This document shows, piece by piece, positions 18,597-27,115 of a stretch of 64,000 bases of DNA. Both the position numbers and the translations under genes were made by a program. Where the stretch lies: positions 3,612,001-3,676,000 of the forward strand of contig NZ_CP071139.1 of assembly GCF_017639205.1 (NCBI RefSeq), given 5' to 3'. The number at the start of each line of letters is the position of its first letter. Position 1 is the stretch's first letter. The notes under the pieces were generated by a model. That model searched no databases, was not told the origin of the DNA, and saw nothing but the letters and a program-made list of their open reading frames with translations. The DNA comes from Streptomyces nojiriensis (GTDB taxonomy: Bacteria; Actinomycetota; Actinomycetes; Streptomycetales; Streptomycetaceae).

Positions 18597-18917
18597 TCAC
18601 AAAAAGATCATGAGCATGACCGTGGGAACCAGGGTCACCAGGGCGCACACCGGCCAGTAGACCCGGGCGGCCGCCGTGTTCCACCGCCGGACGAAGTCGT
18701 TGGCGAACCACCACAGCAGCGCGAACGCGATCACGATCGGCCCCGCGATCACCAGCCAGAGCATCATGCCGTCGTTCTCCGTGGGCTCCCGCTGCGTCCA
18801 GCCGAGGTCGGCGAGCGGCCCGTTGACGGCGATGTACCAGACGAGCCAGACCGGCACGGCGCAGGGCACCCCCATCACCAGGTTCGCTCCTGCGGTTATC
18901 CACCAACGCCTTTGCAT
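18597..18917 (-). CDS. Small hypothetical membrane protein
   Basis: A 106-residue protein with three predicted membrane segments (about residues 7-31, 50-70 and 83-105) and a short acidic loop REPTENDG. The ATG at 18917 is the most downstream plausible start; the longer reading upstream crosses low-quality sequence towards the iron box. The ribosome binding site is weak. It is divergent from desE, so the iron box at 19051 lies upstream of it too. Function unknown. Confidence 0.6.
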   Translation of the reverse strand: MQRRWWITAGANLVMGVPCAVPVWLVWYIAVNGPLADLGWTQREPTENDGMMLWLVIAGPIVIAFALLWWFANDFVRRWNTAAARVYWPVCALVTLVPTVMLMIFL

Positions 18918-19050
18918 GCGCCCAGCATTCACTCCCGCGATCGCGGTCGATTTCCCAACTCGGGCGCGCACCGGGGGCGATACGGGTTCCGGGCGCCCTG
19001 GAGGGTGATCCACCTCACGATCGGATCCCGGCCGATCACTGGACATAGCC

Positions 19051-19068
19051 TTAGGTTAGGCTAACCTT
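19051..19068. promoter_or_regulatory. Iron box (DmdR1/DtxR-type operator) upstream of desE
   Basis: TTAGGTTAGGCTAACCTT, nearly identical to the DmdR1 iron-box consensus. It lies 53 bases before the desE start and implies repression when iron is plentiful. Confidence 0.9.
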
Positions 19069-19120
19069 CTCACCGAACGGCCCAGCGGCCACCCCTGCAC
19101 GCACGAAAGCGGACATCGAC

Positions 19121-20155
19121 ATGCCCAAGTCCCGAACCTCCTCCTTCACCCGTCGCGGCTTCGTCGCGGCAGGTGGCGCCCTCGGCCTCGTCGCGGTCCT
19201 CGCCGCGTGCGGCGGCACCGACTCGGCGAAGGGCGACGGCAAGGACAACGGCGCCTCGGCGTCCGCCGCCTGGACCTTCAAGGACGACCTCGGCAAGGAC
19301 GTCACCACCAAGGCCAAGCCGAAGAACATCGTCGGCTTCACCGGCACCGCCGCCGCGCTCCACGACTACGGCGTCCCGGTCAAGGGCGTGTTCGGCCCGA
19401 CCACGACCGCCGACGGCAAGCCCGACGTCCAGGCCGGTTCGCTCGACGTCACCAAGGTCGAGATCCTCGGCAACGTCTTCGACCAGTTCAACGTCGAGAA
19501 GTACGCCTCGCTCCAGCCCGACCTCCTCGTCACCAACACCTGGGACGGCACCTATTGGTACGTCCCGGAGGCCTCCAAGGACAAGATCCTGCAGCTGGCC
19601 CCGGCCGCCGCCGTCTCCGTGGGCGGCGACACCTCGATGCCCAAGGCCCTGGAGCGCACGGCCGACCTGGCCAAGTCCCTGGGCGCCGACCTGGGTGCCA
19701 AGAACGTCGTCGACTCCAAGGCGCGCTTCGAGGCAGCCGTCACCAAGGTCCGCGAGGCCACCAAGGCGAACCCCGGGGTCAAGGTGCTCGCCGGCTCCGG
19801 CGCCGACGCCCTGTTCTACGCGTCCACCCCGGACACCGCGGCCGACCTGAAGTACTTCAAGGAGCTCGGCGTCGAGTTCGTCACCCCCGAGAAGCTGGAC
19901 GAGGGCGGCTTCTTCGAGGCACTCAGCTGGGAGAACGCCGGCAAGTACAAGGCCGACGTCATCCTGCTCGACAACCGCACCGGCACCCTGCAGCCCGAGC
20001 AGCTGAAGGCCAAGCCGACCTGGAACGAGCTGCCCGCCGTCAAGGCCGGTCAGGTCGTCTCGCGCGTGACCGAGCCGATCTACTCGTACGACAAGTGCGC
20101 GCAGATCCTGGAAGACCTCGCGAAGTCCATCCAGAACGCCAAGAAGCTCGGCTGA
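19121..20155 (+). CDS. desE: Ferrioxamine-binding lipoprotein of an ABC uptake system
   Basis: A 344-residue periplasmic-binding-type protein of the siderophore (FecB/FhuD-like) class. The N-terminus has an Arg-Arg pair (TRRGF), a hydrophobic stretch and a lipobox LAAC, so it is a membrane-anchored lipoprotein, possibly exported by Tat. The mature part has the two-lobe pattern: GFTGTAAALHDYGVPVKGVFG early and VKAGQVVSR late. It would capture ferrioxamine for import. The ABC permease and ATPase are not encoded nearby. An iron box lies directly upstream, and desF follows after 41 bases. Confidence 0.92.
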   Translation: MPKSRTSSFTRRGFVAAGGALGLVAVLAACGGTDSAKGDGKDNGASASAAWTFKDDLGKDVTTKAKPKNIVGFTGTAAALHDYGVPVKGVFGPTTTADGKPDVQAGSLDVTKVEILGNVFDQFNVEKYASLQPDLLVTNTWDGTYWYVPEASKDKILQLAPAAAVSVGGDTSMPKALERTADLAKSLGADLGAKNVVDSKARFEAAVTKVREATKANPGVKVLAGSGADALFYASTPDTAADLKYFKELGVEFVTPEKLDEGGFFEALSWENAGKYKADVILLDNRTGTLQPEQLKAKPTWNELPAVKAGQVVSRVTEPIYSYDKCAQILEDLAKSIQNAKKLG

Positions 20156-20196
20156 CCGCCTTTCACTCCGGCTGATTCCCAGGGGGACCTCTCCGC

Positions 20197-21096
20197 ATGA
20201 CCGCCACCGCATCCGACGCCCCGGCCGTCGCACACTTCCGGTTCTTCGAGCTCGAAGTGGTCCGCACGCGCCGTCTGGGCCACTCGTTCCTGCGGGTCAC
20301 GTTCGGCGGGGAGTCCCTCGCGGGCTTCCGCTCGGGCGGCTTCGACCAGAGCCTGTCTCTCTTCCTGCCCGCGTCCGGCCAGGAGCACACGGTGCTCCCG
20401 TCCACGGACGAGGACACCTGGTTCGCCGCCTGGCGCGCGATGCCGGACGAGGAGCGGCCGGTGATGCGCTCCTACACGGTGCGCGAGCAGCGCCGTACGC
20501 CCGAGGGGGCGGACGAGGTCGACATCGACTTCGTCCTCCACGGGGACTGCGGCCCCGCGTCCCGCTGGGCGGGGCAGGCCGTGGCCGGCCGCCGGATCCT
20601 GGCGATCGGACCGGCCGTCGCGGAGAACAAGTCCGTACGCTTCCAGCCGCCGGCCGGCACCGACGAGATCTGGATGTACGCCGACGAGACCGCCCTGCCG
20701 GCCGCGGCCGCGATCCTGGACCGGCTGCCCGCCGGGACCCGGGTCAGGGCCTGGTTCGAGGTCCCGCACGAGGACGACCGGCTCGGCCTCCGGGCGCCCG
20801 CCGACGCGGACATCACCTGGATCGTGCGCGAGGGCGACGGCCGGGAGCGGACGGAGCAGGTGCTGGGCGCGCTGCGCGCGGCCGGACCCGCCGCGGCCGA
20901 AGCCCCGTACGCCTGGCTGGCGGGCGAGGCGGGCACGATCCGCGCGGTCCGGCGCCACTTCGTGCAGGAACGATCCGTCGACCGCCGCGCCGTGCGTTTC
21001 ACGGGCTACTGGCGGCTCGGCGCGAGCGAGGAGCAGCTCCTCGCCGAGGCGTACGCGGGCCAGGCTCCGAGCGAGGACCCGGCGTCCGACTTGTAG
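20197..21096 (+). CDS. desF: Siderophore-interacting protein, flavin ferric-siderophore reductase
   Basis: A 299-residue protein of the SIP/ViuB family. An N-terminal FAD-binding barrel (MRSYTVREQRR carries the R-x-Y-T flavin motif, around residues 90-100) is followed by a NAD(P)H-binding SIP domain (DEIWMYADETALPAAAAIL, WLAGEAG, and a final FTGYWRLGASE). It would release iron from imported ferrioxamine by reduction in the cytoplasm. ATG 20197 follows AGGGGGACC. It is in the desE transcript and is closed by a strong hairpin. Confidence 0.92.
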   Translation: MTATASDAPAVAHFRFFELEVVRTRRLGHSFLRVTFGGESLAGFRSGGFDQSLSLFLPASGQEHTVLPSTDEDTWFAAWRAMPDEERPVMRSYTVREQRRTPEGADEVDIDFVLHGDCGPASRWAGQAVAGRRILAIGPAVAENKSVRFQPPAGTDEIWMYADETALPAAAAILDRLPAGTRVRAWFEVPHEDDRLGLRAPADADITWIVREGDGRERTEQVLGALRAAGPAAAEAPYAWLAGEAGTIRAVRRHFVQERSVDRRAVRFTGYWRLGASEEQLLAEAYAGQAPSEDPASDL

Positions 21097-21126
21097 TCAG
21101 TTTCCTTACCCCGCAGAGCAGTTGAC

Positions 21127-21155
21127 ATGGGCCCTGGCTTTCAGCCAGGGCCCAT
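21127..21155. terminator. Terminator after desF
   Basis: A perfect 13-bp stem (ATGGGCCCTGGCT at 21127-21139 and its complement at 21143-21155) with a TTC loop, between desF and the second iron box. Confidence 0.85.
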
Positions 21156-21173
21156 CTGCGTTTGGCGAAATAC

Positions 21174-21192
21174 TAAGGTTAGGCTAACCTAA
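21174..21192. promoter_or_regulatory. Iron box upstream of desABCD
   Basis: TAAGGTTAGGCTAACCTAA differs by one base from a perfect iron-box dyad. It sits 54 bases before the desA start, in the operator position for DmdR1-type iron repression. Confidence 0.92.
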
Positions 21193-21245
21193 TTCCCGTA
21201 CGCCACACCCCACCCCCTCTCCACCCCCTGCCCGGAGGAAAGTTG

Positions 21246-22739
21246 ATGCGCTCGCATCTGCTGAACGAGACGACCGCGGACCTCTACCGGCGCTCCGTCA
21301 CCGAGGGCGTCGACCGTGTCGCCGCCAAACTCGCGACCACGCAGCGGCCCCACACCGGTATATCCGTCGACGAACTCGCCCCGGTCATCAACGGGATCGA
21401 CCTGGACAAGCCGCTCGCGGACGCGGCCGCCGTCCTGGACGAGCTGGAGGACGTCTACCTGCGCGACGCGGTGTACTTCCACCACCCGCGCTACCTGGGC
21501 CACCTCAACTGCCCGGTCGTCATCCCCGCCGTGCTCGGCGAGGCCATCCTCTCGGCCGTCAACTCCTCCCTCGACACCTGGGACCAGTCCATCGGCGGCA
21601 CGCTCATCGAGCGCCGCCTCATCGACTGGACCACCGAGCGCATCGGCCTCGGCCCCGCCGCGGACGGCATCTTCACCTCCGGCGGCAGCCAGTCCAACTT
21701 CCACGCGCTGCTCCTCGCCCGCGACGAGGCCTGCCGCCTCGTCATGAAGAAGGCGCTCGACGAGGGACGCGAGCTCACCAAGGCCGAACTCCTGCCGAAG
21801 CTGCGCATCTTCACCTCCGAGGCCAGCCACTTCAGCGTCCAGAAGTCGGCCGCCATGCTCGGACTCGGCTACGAGGCCGTCATCTCCGTCCCGGTCGACC
21901 GCAACCGCCGGATGGACACCGCGGTGCTCGCCCTGGAGCTGGAGGAGTGCGCCTCCGAAGGCCTCTTCCCGATGGCCGTCGTCGCCACCGCCGGCACCAC
22001 CGACTTCGGGTCCATCGACCCGCTCCCCGAGATCGCCCGCCTGGCCGGTGAGCACTCCGCGTGGATGCACGTGGACGCCGCCTACGGCTGCGGGCTGCTG
22101 GCCTCCCCGACCCGCCGCCACCTCCTCGACGGCATCGAGCGCGCCGACTCGGTCACGGTCGACTACCACAAGTCGTTCTTCCAGCCGGTCAGCTCCAGCG
22201 CCATGCTGGTGCGCGACCGCGACACCCTCAAGCACGCCACGTACCACGCGGACTACCTCAACCCGCGCCGCATGGCCGAGGAGCGCATCCCCAACCAGGT
22301 CGACAAGTCCATCCAGACCACGCGCCGCTTCGACGCGCTCAAGCTCTGGGTGACCCTGCGCGTCATGGGCGCCGACGGTGTCGGCTCGCTCTTCGACGAG
22401 GTCATCGACCTGGCCGCGGCCGGCTGGGACGTCATCGACGCCGACCCGCGCTTCGAGGTCGTCGTCAAGCCGCAGATCTCCACCCTCGTCTTCCGCTACG
22501 TCCCCGAGGGCGACGAGATCCGCGCCGACCTGGTCGACGAGGCCAACCTGCACGCCCGCAAGGCCCTGTTCGCCTCCGGTGAGGCCGTCGTCGCCGGCAC
22601 CAAGGTGGACGGGAAGCAGTACCTGAAGTTCACCCTCCTCAACCCGCAGACCACGACGGCCGACATCGCGGCCGTCCTCGACCTTCTCGCCGCACATGCC
22701 GAGCAGTTCCTGGGAGAATCCCTTGCCCTCCACCGCTGA
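21246..22739 (+). CDS. desA: Lysine decarboxylase of desferrioxamine biosynthesis
   Basis: A 497-residue PLP-dependent group II decarboxylase that converts lysine to cadaverine, the first step of desferrioxamine synthesis. The PLP lysine lies in SVTVDYHKSFFQP, preceded by HVDAAYGCG (Asp contacting the pyridine nitrogen) and TSGGSQSNFHALL. ATG 21246 has GGAGGA 7 nt upstream. The gene heads desABCD behind an iron box, and its end overlaps desB. Confidence 0.96.
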   Translation: MRSHLLNETTADLYRRSVTEGVDRVAAKLATTQRPHTGISVDELAPVINGIDLDKPLADAAAVLDELEDVYLRDAVYFHHPRYLGHLNCPVVIPAVLGEAILSAVNSSLDTWDQSIGGTLIERRLIDWTTERIGLGPAADGIFTSGGSQSNFHALLLARDEACRLVMKKALDEGRELTKAELLPKLRIFTSEASHFSVQKSAAMLGLGYEAVISVPVDRNRRMDTAVLALELEECASEGLFPMAVVATAGTTDFGSIDPLPEIARLAGEHSAWMHVDAAYGCGLLASPTRRHLLDGIERADSVTVDYHKSFFQPVSSSAMLVRDRDTLKHATYHADYLNPRRMAEERIPNQVDKSIQTTRRFDALKLWVTLRVMGADGVGSLFDEVIDLAAAGWDVIDADPRFEVVVKPQISTLVFRYVPEGDEIRADLVDEANLHARKALFASGEAVVAGTKVDGKQYLKFTLLNPQTTTADIAAVLDLLAAHAEQFLGESLALHR

Positions 22740-24021
22740 GACCCACGACTTCATCGGCATCGGCGTCGGTCCGTTCAATCTCGGACTCGCCTGCCTGACC
22801 GCCCCGCTCGACGAGATCGACGGTCTCTTCATCGAGTCGAAGCCGCACTTCGAGTGGCATGCCGGGATGTTCCTGGACGGCGCCCACCTGCAGACGCCCT
22901 TCATGTCGGACCTGGTCACGCTCGCCGACCCGACCTCGCCCTTCTCCTTCCTGAACTACCTGAAGGACAAGGACCGGCTGTACTCCTTCTACATCCGGGA
23001 GAACTTCTACCCGCTGCGGGCCGAGTACAACGACTACTGCCGCTGGGCCGCCGACCGCCTCGACAACGTCCGGTGGTCCACCTCGGTCACCGAGGTCACC
23101 TACGACGAGCAGGCCGGCCTGTACGAGGTCCACACGGACCGGGGCGAGACCCACCGGGCCCCCCGCCTGGTCCTGGGCACCGGCACCCCGCCGCACGTCC
23201 CGCAGTCCTGCGAGGGCCTCGGCGGCGACTCCCTGCACAACTCCGCCTACATGCAGAACAAGGCGGAGCTGCAGAAGAAGAAGTCGATCACCCTCGTCGG
23301 CTCCGGCCAGAGCGCGGCCGAGATCTACTACGACCTCCTCGCCGAGATCGACGTCCACGGCTACCAGCTCAACTGGGTCACCCGCTCACCGCGGTTCTTC
23401 CCGCTGGAGTACACGAAGCTGACCCTGGAGATGACCTCCCCCGAGTACGTGGACTACTTCCACGCGCTCCCCGAGGACACCCGGTACCGGCTGGAGACCC
23501 AGCAGAAGAACCTCTTCAAGGGCATCGACGGCGACCTGATCAACGCCATCTTCGACCTGCTCTACCAGAAGAAGATCAGCATGCCGGGCCAGGTCCCGAC
23601 CACCCTGCTGACCAACACCTCCCTCAACAGCACCGCGTACGACACCACCACGGGCACGTACACACTGGGGCTGCGCCAGGAGGAGCAGGAGCGGGACTTC
23701 TCCCTCACCTCCGAGGGCCTGGTCCTGGCCACCGGCTACAAGTACACGTTCCCGGAGTTCCTGAACCCGGTGCGCGACCGCCTGAACTTCGACGGGCACG
23801 GCCGTCTCGACGCCGCCCGCAACTACAGCATCGACACCACGGGCCGCGGGGTCTACCTGCAGAACGGCACCACCCACAACCACTCCCTCACCTCGCCCGA
23901 CCTGGGCATGGCGGCGTACCGGAACGCGTACATCGTCGGTGAGCTCCTCGGCCGCGAGCACTACAAGGTCGAGAAGTCCATCGCGTTCCAGCAGTTCGCC
24001 GCCCCGGAAGGCACCCTCTGA
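22723..24021 (+). CDS. desB: Cadaverine N-hydroxylase (FAD monooxygenase)
   Basis: A 432-residue flavin N-monooxygenase of the lysine/ornithine hydroxylase family that hydroxylates cadaverine. The FAD motif GIGVGPFNLG is at the N-terminus, the NADPH motif is GSGQSAAE near residue 195, and LATGYKY is the C-terminal family motif. TTG 22723 is preferred because GGGAG lies about 8 nt upstream and it overlaps desA by 17 bases. ATG 22696 is possible but lacks a binding site. Its stop overlaps the desC ATG (TGATG). Confidence 0.95.
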   Translation: MPSTAETHDFIGIGVGPFNLGLACLTAPLDEIDGLFIESKPHFEWHAGMFLDGAHLQTPFMSDLVTLADPTSPFSFLNYLKDKDRLYSFYIRENFYPLRAEYNDYCRWAADRLDNVRWSTSVTEVTYDEQAGLYEVHTDRGETHRAPRLVLGTGTPPHVPQSCEGLGGDSLHNSAYMQNKAELQKKKSITLVGSGQSAAEIYYDLLAEIDVHGYQLNWVTRSPRFFPLEYTKLTLEMTSPEYVDYFHALPEDTRYRLETQQKNLFKGIDGDLINAIFDLLYQKKISMPGQVPTTLLTNTSLNSTAYDTTTGTYTLGLRQEEQERDFSLTSEGLVLATGYKYTFPEFLNPVRDRLNFDGHGRLDAARNYSIDTTGRGVYLQNGTTHNHSLTSPDLGMAAYRNAYIVGELLGREHYKVEKSIAFQQFAAPEGTL

Positions 24022-24605
24022 TGAGCACCACCGAACTCCTCTTCTCCCGCACCGATACGGAACTCGGTTCCTTCGCCGTGCGCCCCCTGGACCCCTTCGC
24101 CGACGCGGAGCTGCTCCACGGCTGGGTCACCCACCCGAAGGCCTCGTTCTGGATGATGCAGGACGCGTCCCTGCCGGACGTCGAGCGCGAGTACATGAGG
24201 ATCGCCGCCCACGAGCACCACCAGGCCTTCATCGGCCTGCACGAGGGCCGCCCCGCGTTCCTCATGGAGACCTACGACCCGTCCGAGCTGGAGCTGGTCG
24301 GCCTCTACGACGCCCGGCACGGCGATGTCGGCATGCACTTCCTCGTCGCCCCGAGCGACACCCCGCTGCACGGCTTCACCCGCGCCGTCATCACCACGGT
24401 GATGGCCGCGATCTTCGCCGACCCGGCCGCCGAGCGCGTCGTCGTCGAGCCGGACGTCGCCAACACCGCCGTGCACGCCCTGAACGAGGCCGTCGGCTTC
24501 GTGCCGGAGCGCCAGGTCACCAAGCCGGAGAAGGAAGCCCTGCTGAGCTTCTGCACCCGCGCCCAGTTCGAGGCCGCCACGGCCGCCCAGGGGGTGTCCA
24601 TATGA
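24021..24605 (+). CDS. desC: Hydroxycadaverine acyltransferase (GNAT, IucB-like)
   Basis: A 194-residue GNAT-fold acyltransferase of the IucB/RhbD class. In desferrioxamine synthesis it acylates N-hydroxycadaverine with succinyl- or acetyl-CoA to make the hydroxamate units. Conserved blocks include FWMMQDAS, GDVGMHFLVAPS and EPDVANTAVHALNEAVGF, the last being the acyl-CoA site typical of the family. The ATG shares one base with the desB stop, and its own stop overlaps desD as ATGA. Confidence 0.95.
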   Translation: MSTTELLFSRTDTELGSFAVRPLDPFADAELLHGWVTHPKASFWMMQDASLPDVEREYMRIAAHEHHQAFIGLHEGRPAFLMETYDPSELELVGLYDARHGDVGMHFLVAPSDTPLHGFTRAVITTVMAAIFADPAAERVVVEPDVANTAVHALNEAVGFVPERQVTKPEKEALLSFCTRAQFEAATAAQGVSI

Positions 24606-26383
24606 GCCTCGCCGACGCCGTCGCCCACCTCTCCCCCGAGCTGTGGACCCGCGCCAACCGCGCCCTGGTCCGCAAGGGCCTCGCGGAGTTCTCCCACGAG
24701 CGCCTGCTGACCCCGAAGCCGCTGGGCGAAGGCCTCTACTCGGTCCTCAGCGACGACTCCACCGTGGAGTACCGCTTCAAGGCCGTCCTGCACGCCCTCG
24801 ACCACTGGTCGGTCGACGAGGCCTCCATCACCCGCCACCGGGGCGGCGCCGAGCTGGAGCTGGACGCCCTCGACTTCCACATCGAGCTGCGCGAGTCCCT
24901 GGGCCTGAGCCCCGAGGTGCTGCCCGTCTACCTGGAGGAGATCTCCTCCACCCTGGCCGGCACCGGCTACAAGTACACGAAGCCGCAGGTCTCCTCCGAC
25001 GTCCTCGCGAAGTCCTCCTTCCAGGACATCGAGACGGGCATGACCGAGGGCCACCCCTGCTTCGTCGCGAACAACGGCCGGCTCGGCTTCGGCGTGCACG
25101 AGTACCTCTCGTACGCCCCGGAGACCGCCAGCCCCGTCCACCTGGTGTGGGTGGCCGCCCGCAAGGACGTCTCCACCTTCACGGCGGGCGCCGGCCTGGA
25201 CCACGACTCCTTCATGCGCGAGGAGCTCGGCGACGAGACCATCGGCGTCTTCGCCGAGCGGATGACCGCGCTGGGCCTGGACCTGGCCGACTTCCACCTC
25301 TTCCCCGTGCACCCCTGGCAGTGGTGGAACAAGACCACGGTCACCTTCGCGGCCGAGATCGCGAACCGCCGCCTGGTGCTGCTCGGCGAGGGCCCGGACG
25401 CGTACCTCGCGCAGCAGTCGATCCGCACGTTCTTCAACCGGAGCGCGCCGCACAAGCACTACGTCAAGACCGCCATCTCGGTCCTGAACATGGGCTTCAT
25501 GCGAGGCCTGTCGGCCGCGTACATGGAGGCCACCCCCGCCATCAACGACTGGCTGCACCAGCTCATCGAGGGCGACGAGGTCCTGCAGTCGGTGGACTTC
25601 TCGATCATCCGTGAGCGCGCGGCGATCGGCTACCACCACCGCCAGTACGAGCGCGCCACCGACCGGTACTCCCCGTACCGCAAGATGCTGGCCGCGCTGT
25701 GGCGCGAGTCCCCGGTGAACTCGATCCAGGGCGACGAGCGCCTCGCCACCATGGCCTCGCTCCTGCACGTGGACGCGGAGGGCAAGTCCTTCGCCGGCGC
25801 GCTGATCGCGGAGTCGGGCCTGACCCCGGCCGAGTGGCTGCGCCACTACCTGCGGGCCTACCTGGTGCCGCTGCTGCACTGCTTCTACCAGTACGACCTC
25901 GCGTACATGCCGCACGGCGAGAACACCATCCTCGTCATCGAGGGCGGCCTGGTGAAGCGGGCGATCTTCAAGGACATCGCCGAGGAGATCGTCATCATGG
26001 ACGCGGACGCGGTGCTGCCGCCCGCGGTCGAGCGGGTCCGGGCGGACATCCCCGAGGACATGAAGCTCCTGTCGATCTTCACCGACGTCTTCGACTGCTT
26101 CTTCCGCTTCCTCGGCGCGATCCTTGCGGACGAGGGCATCTGCGACGAGGACACCTTCTGGCGGGCGGTCGCGGACTGCGGCCACGACTACCAGGAGTCG
26201 ATGCCGCAGCTCGCGGAGCGCTTCCAGCGGTACGACCTCTTCGCCGAGGAGTTCCAGCTGTCCTGCCTGAACCGCCTCCAACTGCGCAACAACAAGCAGA
26301 TGGTCGACCTCGCCGACCCGGCGGCGGCCCTCCAGCTGATCGGCAACCTCAAGAACCCCGTCGCGGCCTTCGCCCGGCGGTGA
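24602..26383 (+). CDS. desD: Desferrioxamine synthetase (NIS synthetase, IucA/IucC family)
   Basis: A 593-residue NRPS-independent siderophore synthetase. It joins and macrocyclises hydroxysuccinyl-cadaverine units to desferrioxamine E/B using ATP. Family motifs: EGHPCFVANNGRLGF, HPWQWW, SIRTFFNRSAPHKHYVKTA-type block, KTAISVLNMGFMRG and HGENTILVIEGG. The length is typical. It overlaps desC by 4 bases and is followed by two hairpins. Confidence 0.96.
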   Translation: MSLADAVAHLSPELWTRANRALVRKGLAEFSHERLLTPKPLGEGLYSVLSDDSTVEYRFKAVLHALDHWSVDEASITRHRGGAELELDALDFHIELRESLGLSPEVLPVYLEEISSTLAGTGYKYTKPQVSSDVLAKSSFQDIETGMTEGHPCFVANNGRLGFGVHEYLSYAPETASPVHLVWVAARKDVSTFTAGAGLDHDSFMREELGDETIGVFAERMTALGLDLADFHLFPVHPWQWWNKTTVTFAAEIANRRLVLLGEGPDAYLAQQSIRTFFNRSAPHKHYVKTAISVLNMGFMRGLSAAYMEATPAINDWLHQLIEGDEVLQSVDFSIIRERAAIGYHHRQYERATDRYSPYRKMLAALWRESPVNSIQGDERLATMASLLHVDAEGKSFAGALIAESGLTPAEWLRHYLRAYLVPLLHCFYQYDLAYMPHGENTILVIEGGLVKRAIFKDIAEEIVIMDADAVLPPAVERVRADIPEDMKLLSIFTDVFDCFFRFLGAILADEGICDEDTFWRAVADCGHDYQESMPQLAERFQRYDLFAEEFQLSCLNRLQLRNNKQMVDLADPAAALQLIGNLKNPVAAFARR

Positions 26384-26399
26384 CCCACGGGGCGGGGCA

Positions 26400-26424
26400 G
26401 GCATCGATACGGTCCCTCGATGCC
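26400..26424. terminator. Hairpin downstream of desD
   Basis: An 8-bp core stem (GGCATCGA at 26400-26407, TCGATGCC at 26417-26424), extended imperfectly by GGGGCGGGG/CCGCCCC flanks (26389-26435). It ends the desABCD transcript. Confidence 0.75.
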
Positions 26425-26454
26425 TCCCCCGCCCCACCCCGGGATCCCGACGGC

Positions 26455-26490
26455 GTGACCGCGAAGCAACAATGGCCCCTTCGCGGTCAC
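26455..26490. terminator. Second hairpin between desD and the lipoprotein gene
   Basis: A perfect 12-bp stem (GTGACCGCGAAG at 26455-26466 and complement at 26479-26490) with a 12-nt loop. It could be a back-up terminator or part of the leader of the next gene. Confidence 0.6.
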
Positions 26491-26550
26491 GCCTTCGTGT
26501 GTCCGCTCCCGTGGCCGCAGTCCGCGGCCCGAGTCCGTCTGGGAGCCCGC

Positions 26551-27099
26551 ATGCCGTTCCGGATCCGCCCTGGCCGCACGGCCGCCCTGCTCCTGTCGGC
26601 CGTGTTCGTGGCCGGGGGGCTGTCCGGCTGCTCCTTCCTGTCTCCGTTCAAGACCTGCGAGGGGACCGAAGCCCGGATGAAGGAGCTGGAATCGCTGCCC
26701 CTGCTCTCCTCCCCGCCGCCCGGCGCGAGCGCCCCCCGCAGTTTCGACGGCGTCTCCTCCGAGTGCGCGGACGACAGCGGCGACGCCTGGCTGTCCGCCG
26801 GACGCCTCTACACGTATCCGGGCACCCGCCAAGAGGTCCTCGACCACTACCGCAAGGCCGCCGAGGCCGACGGCTGGCGGTTCGAGCCCGAACCGGTGCG
26901 CGGTCAGGAAACGTGGGGATCGTGCTTCACGAAGGGCGAGGACGGGCAGGCCAAGGTGCTCGCCCTCTCCTTCCCGCCCGCCCGCTTCCTCACCGAGTTC
27001 TACGGTCCCGAGACGGCCGCGGAGTTCGCCACGGGAGCCGGATTCGAGATAACGGCGGGCTCGGAGGCCGACGGGGCCAAGACCTCCTGCTCGCCCTGA
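26551..27099 (+). CDS. Hypothetical lipoprotein
   Basis: A 182-residue exported protein. A signal peptide ends in the lipobox LSGC (about residues 24-27), so it should be lipid-anchored outside the cell. The mature part has four further cysteines (TCEG, SECAD, GSCFT, TSCSP) that could form two disulfides, and a DHYRKAAEADGWRFEPE segment common in uncharacterised Streptomyces lipoproteins. ATG 26551 has GGGAG 6 nt upstream. Convergent with the hexosaminidase gene. Confidence 0.78.
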   Translation: MPFRIRPGRTAALLLSAVFVAGGLSGCSFLSPFKTCEGTEARMKELESLPLLSSPPPGASAPRSFDGVSSECADDSGDAWLSAGRLYTYPGTRQEVLDHYRKAAEADGWRFEPEPVRGQETWGSCFTKGEDGQAKVLALSFPPARFLTEFYGPETAAEFATGAGFEITAGSEADGAKTSCSP

Positions 27100-27115
27100 C
27101 CCCCTCCCCCACCGG

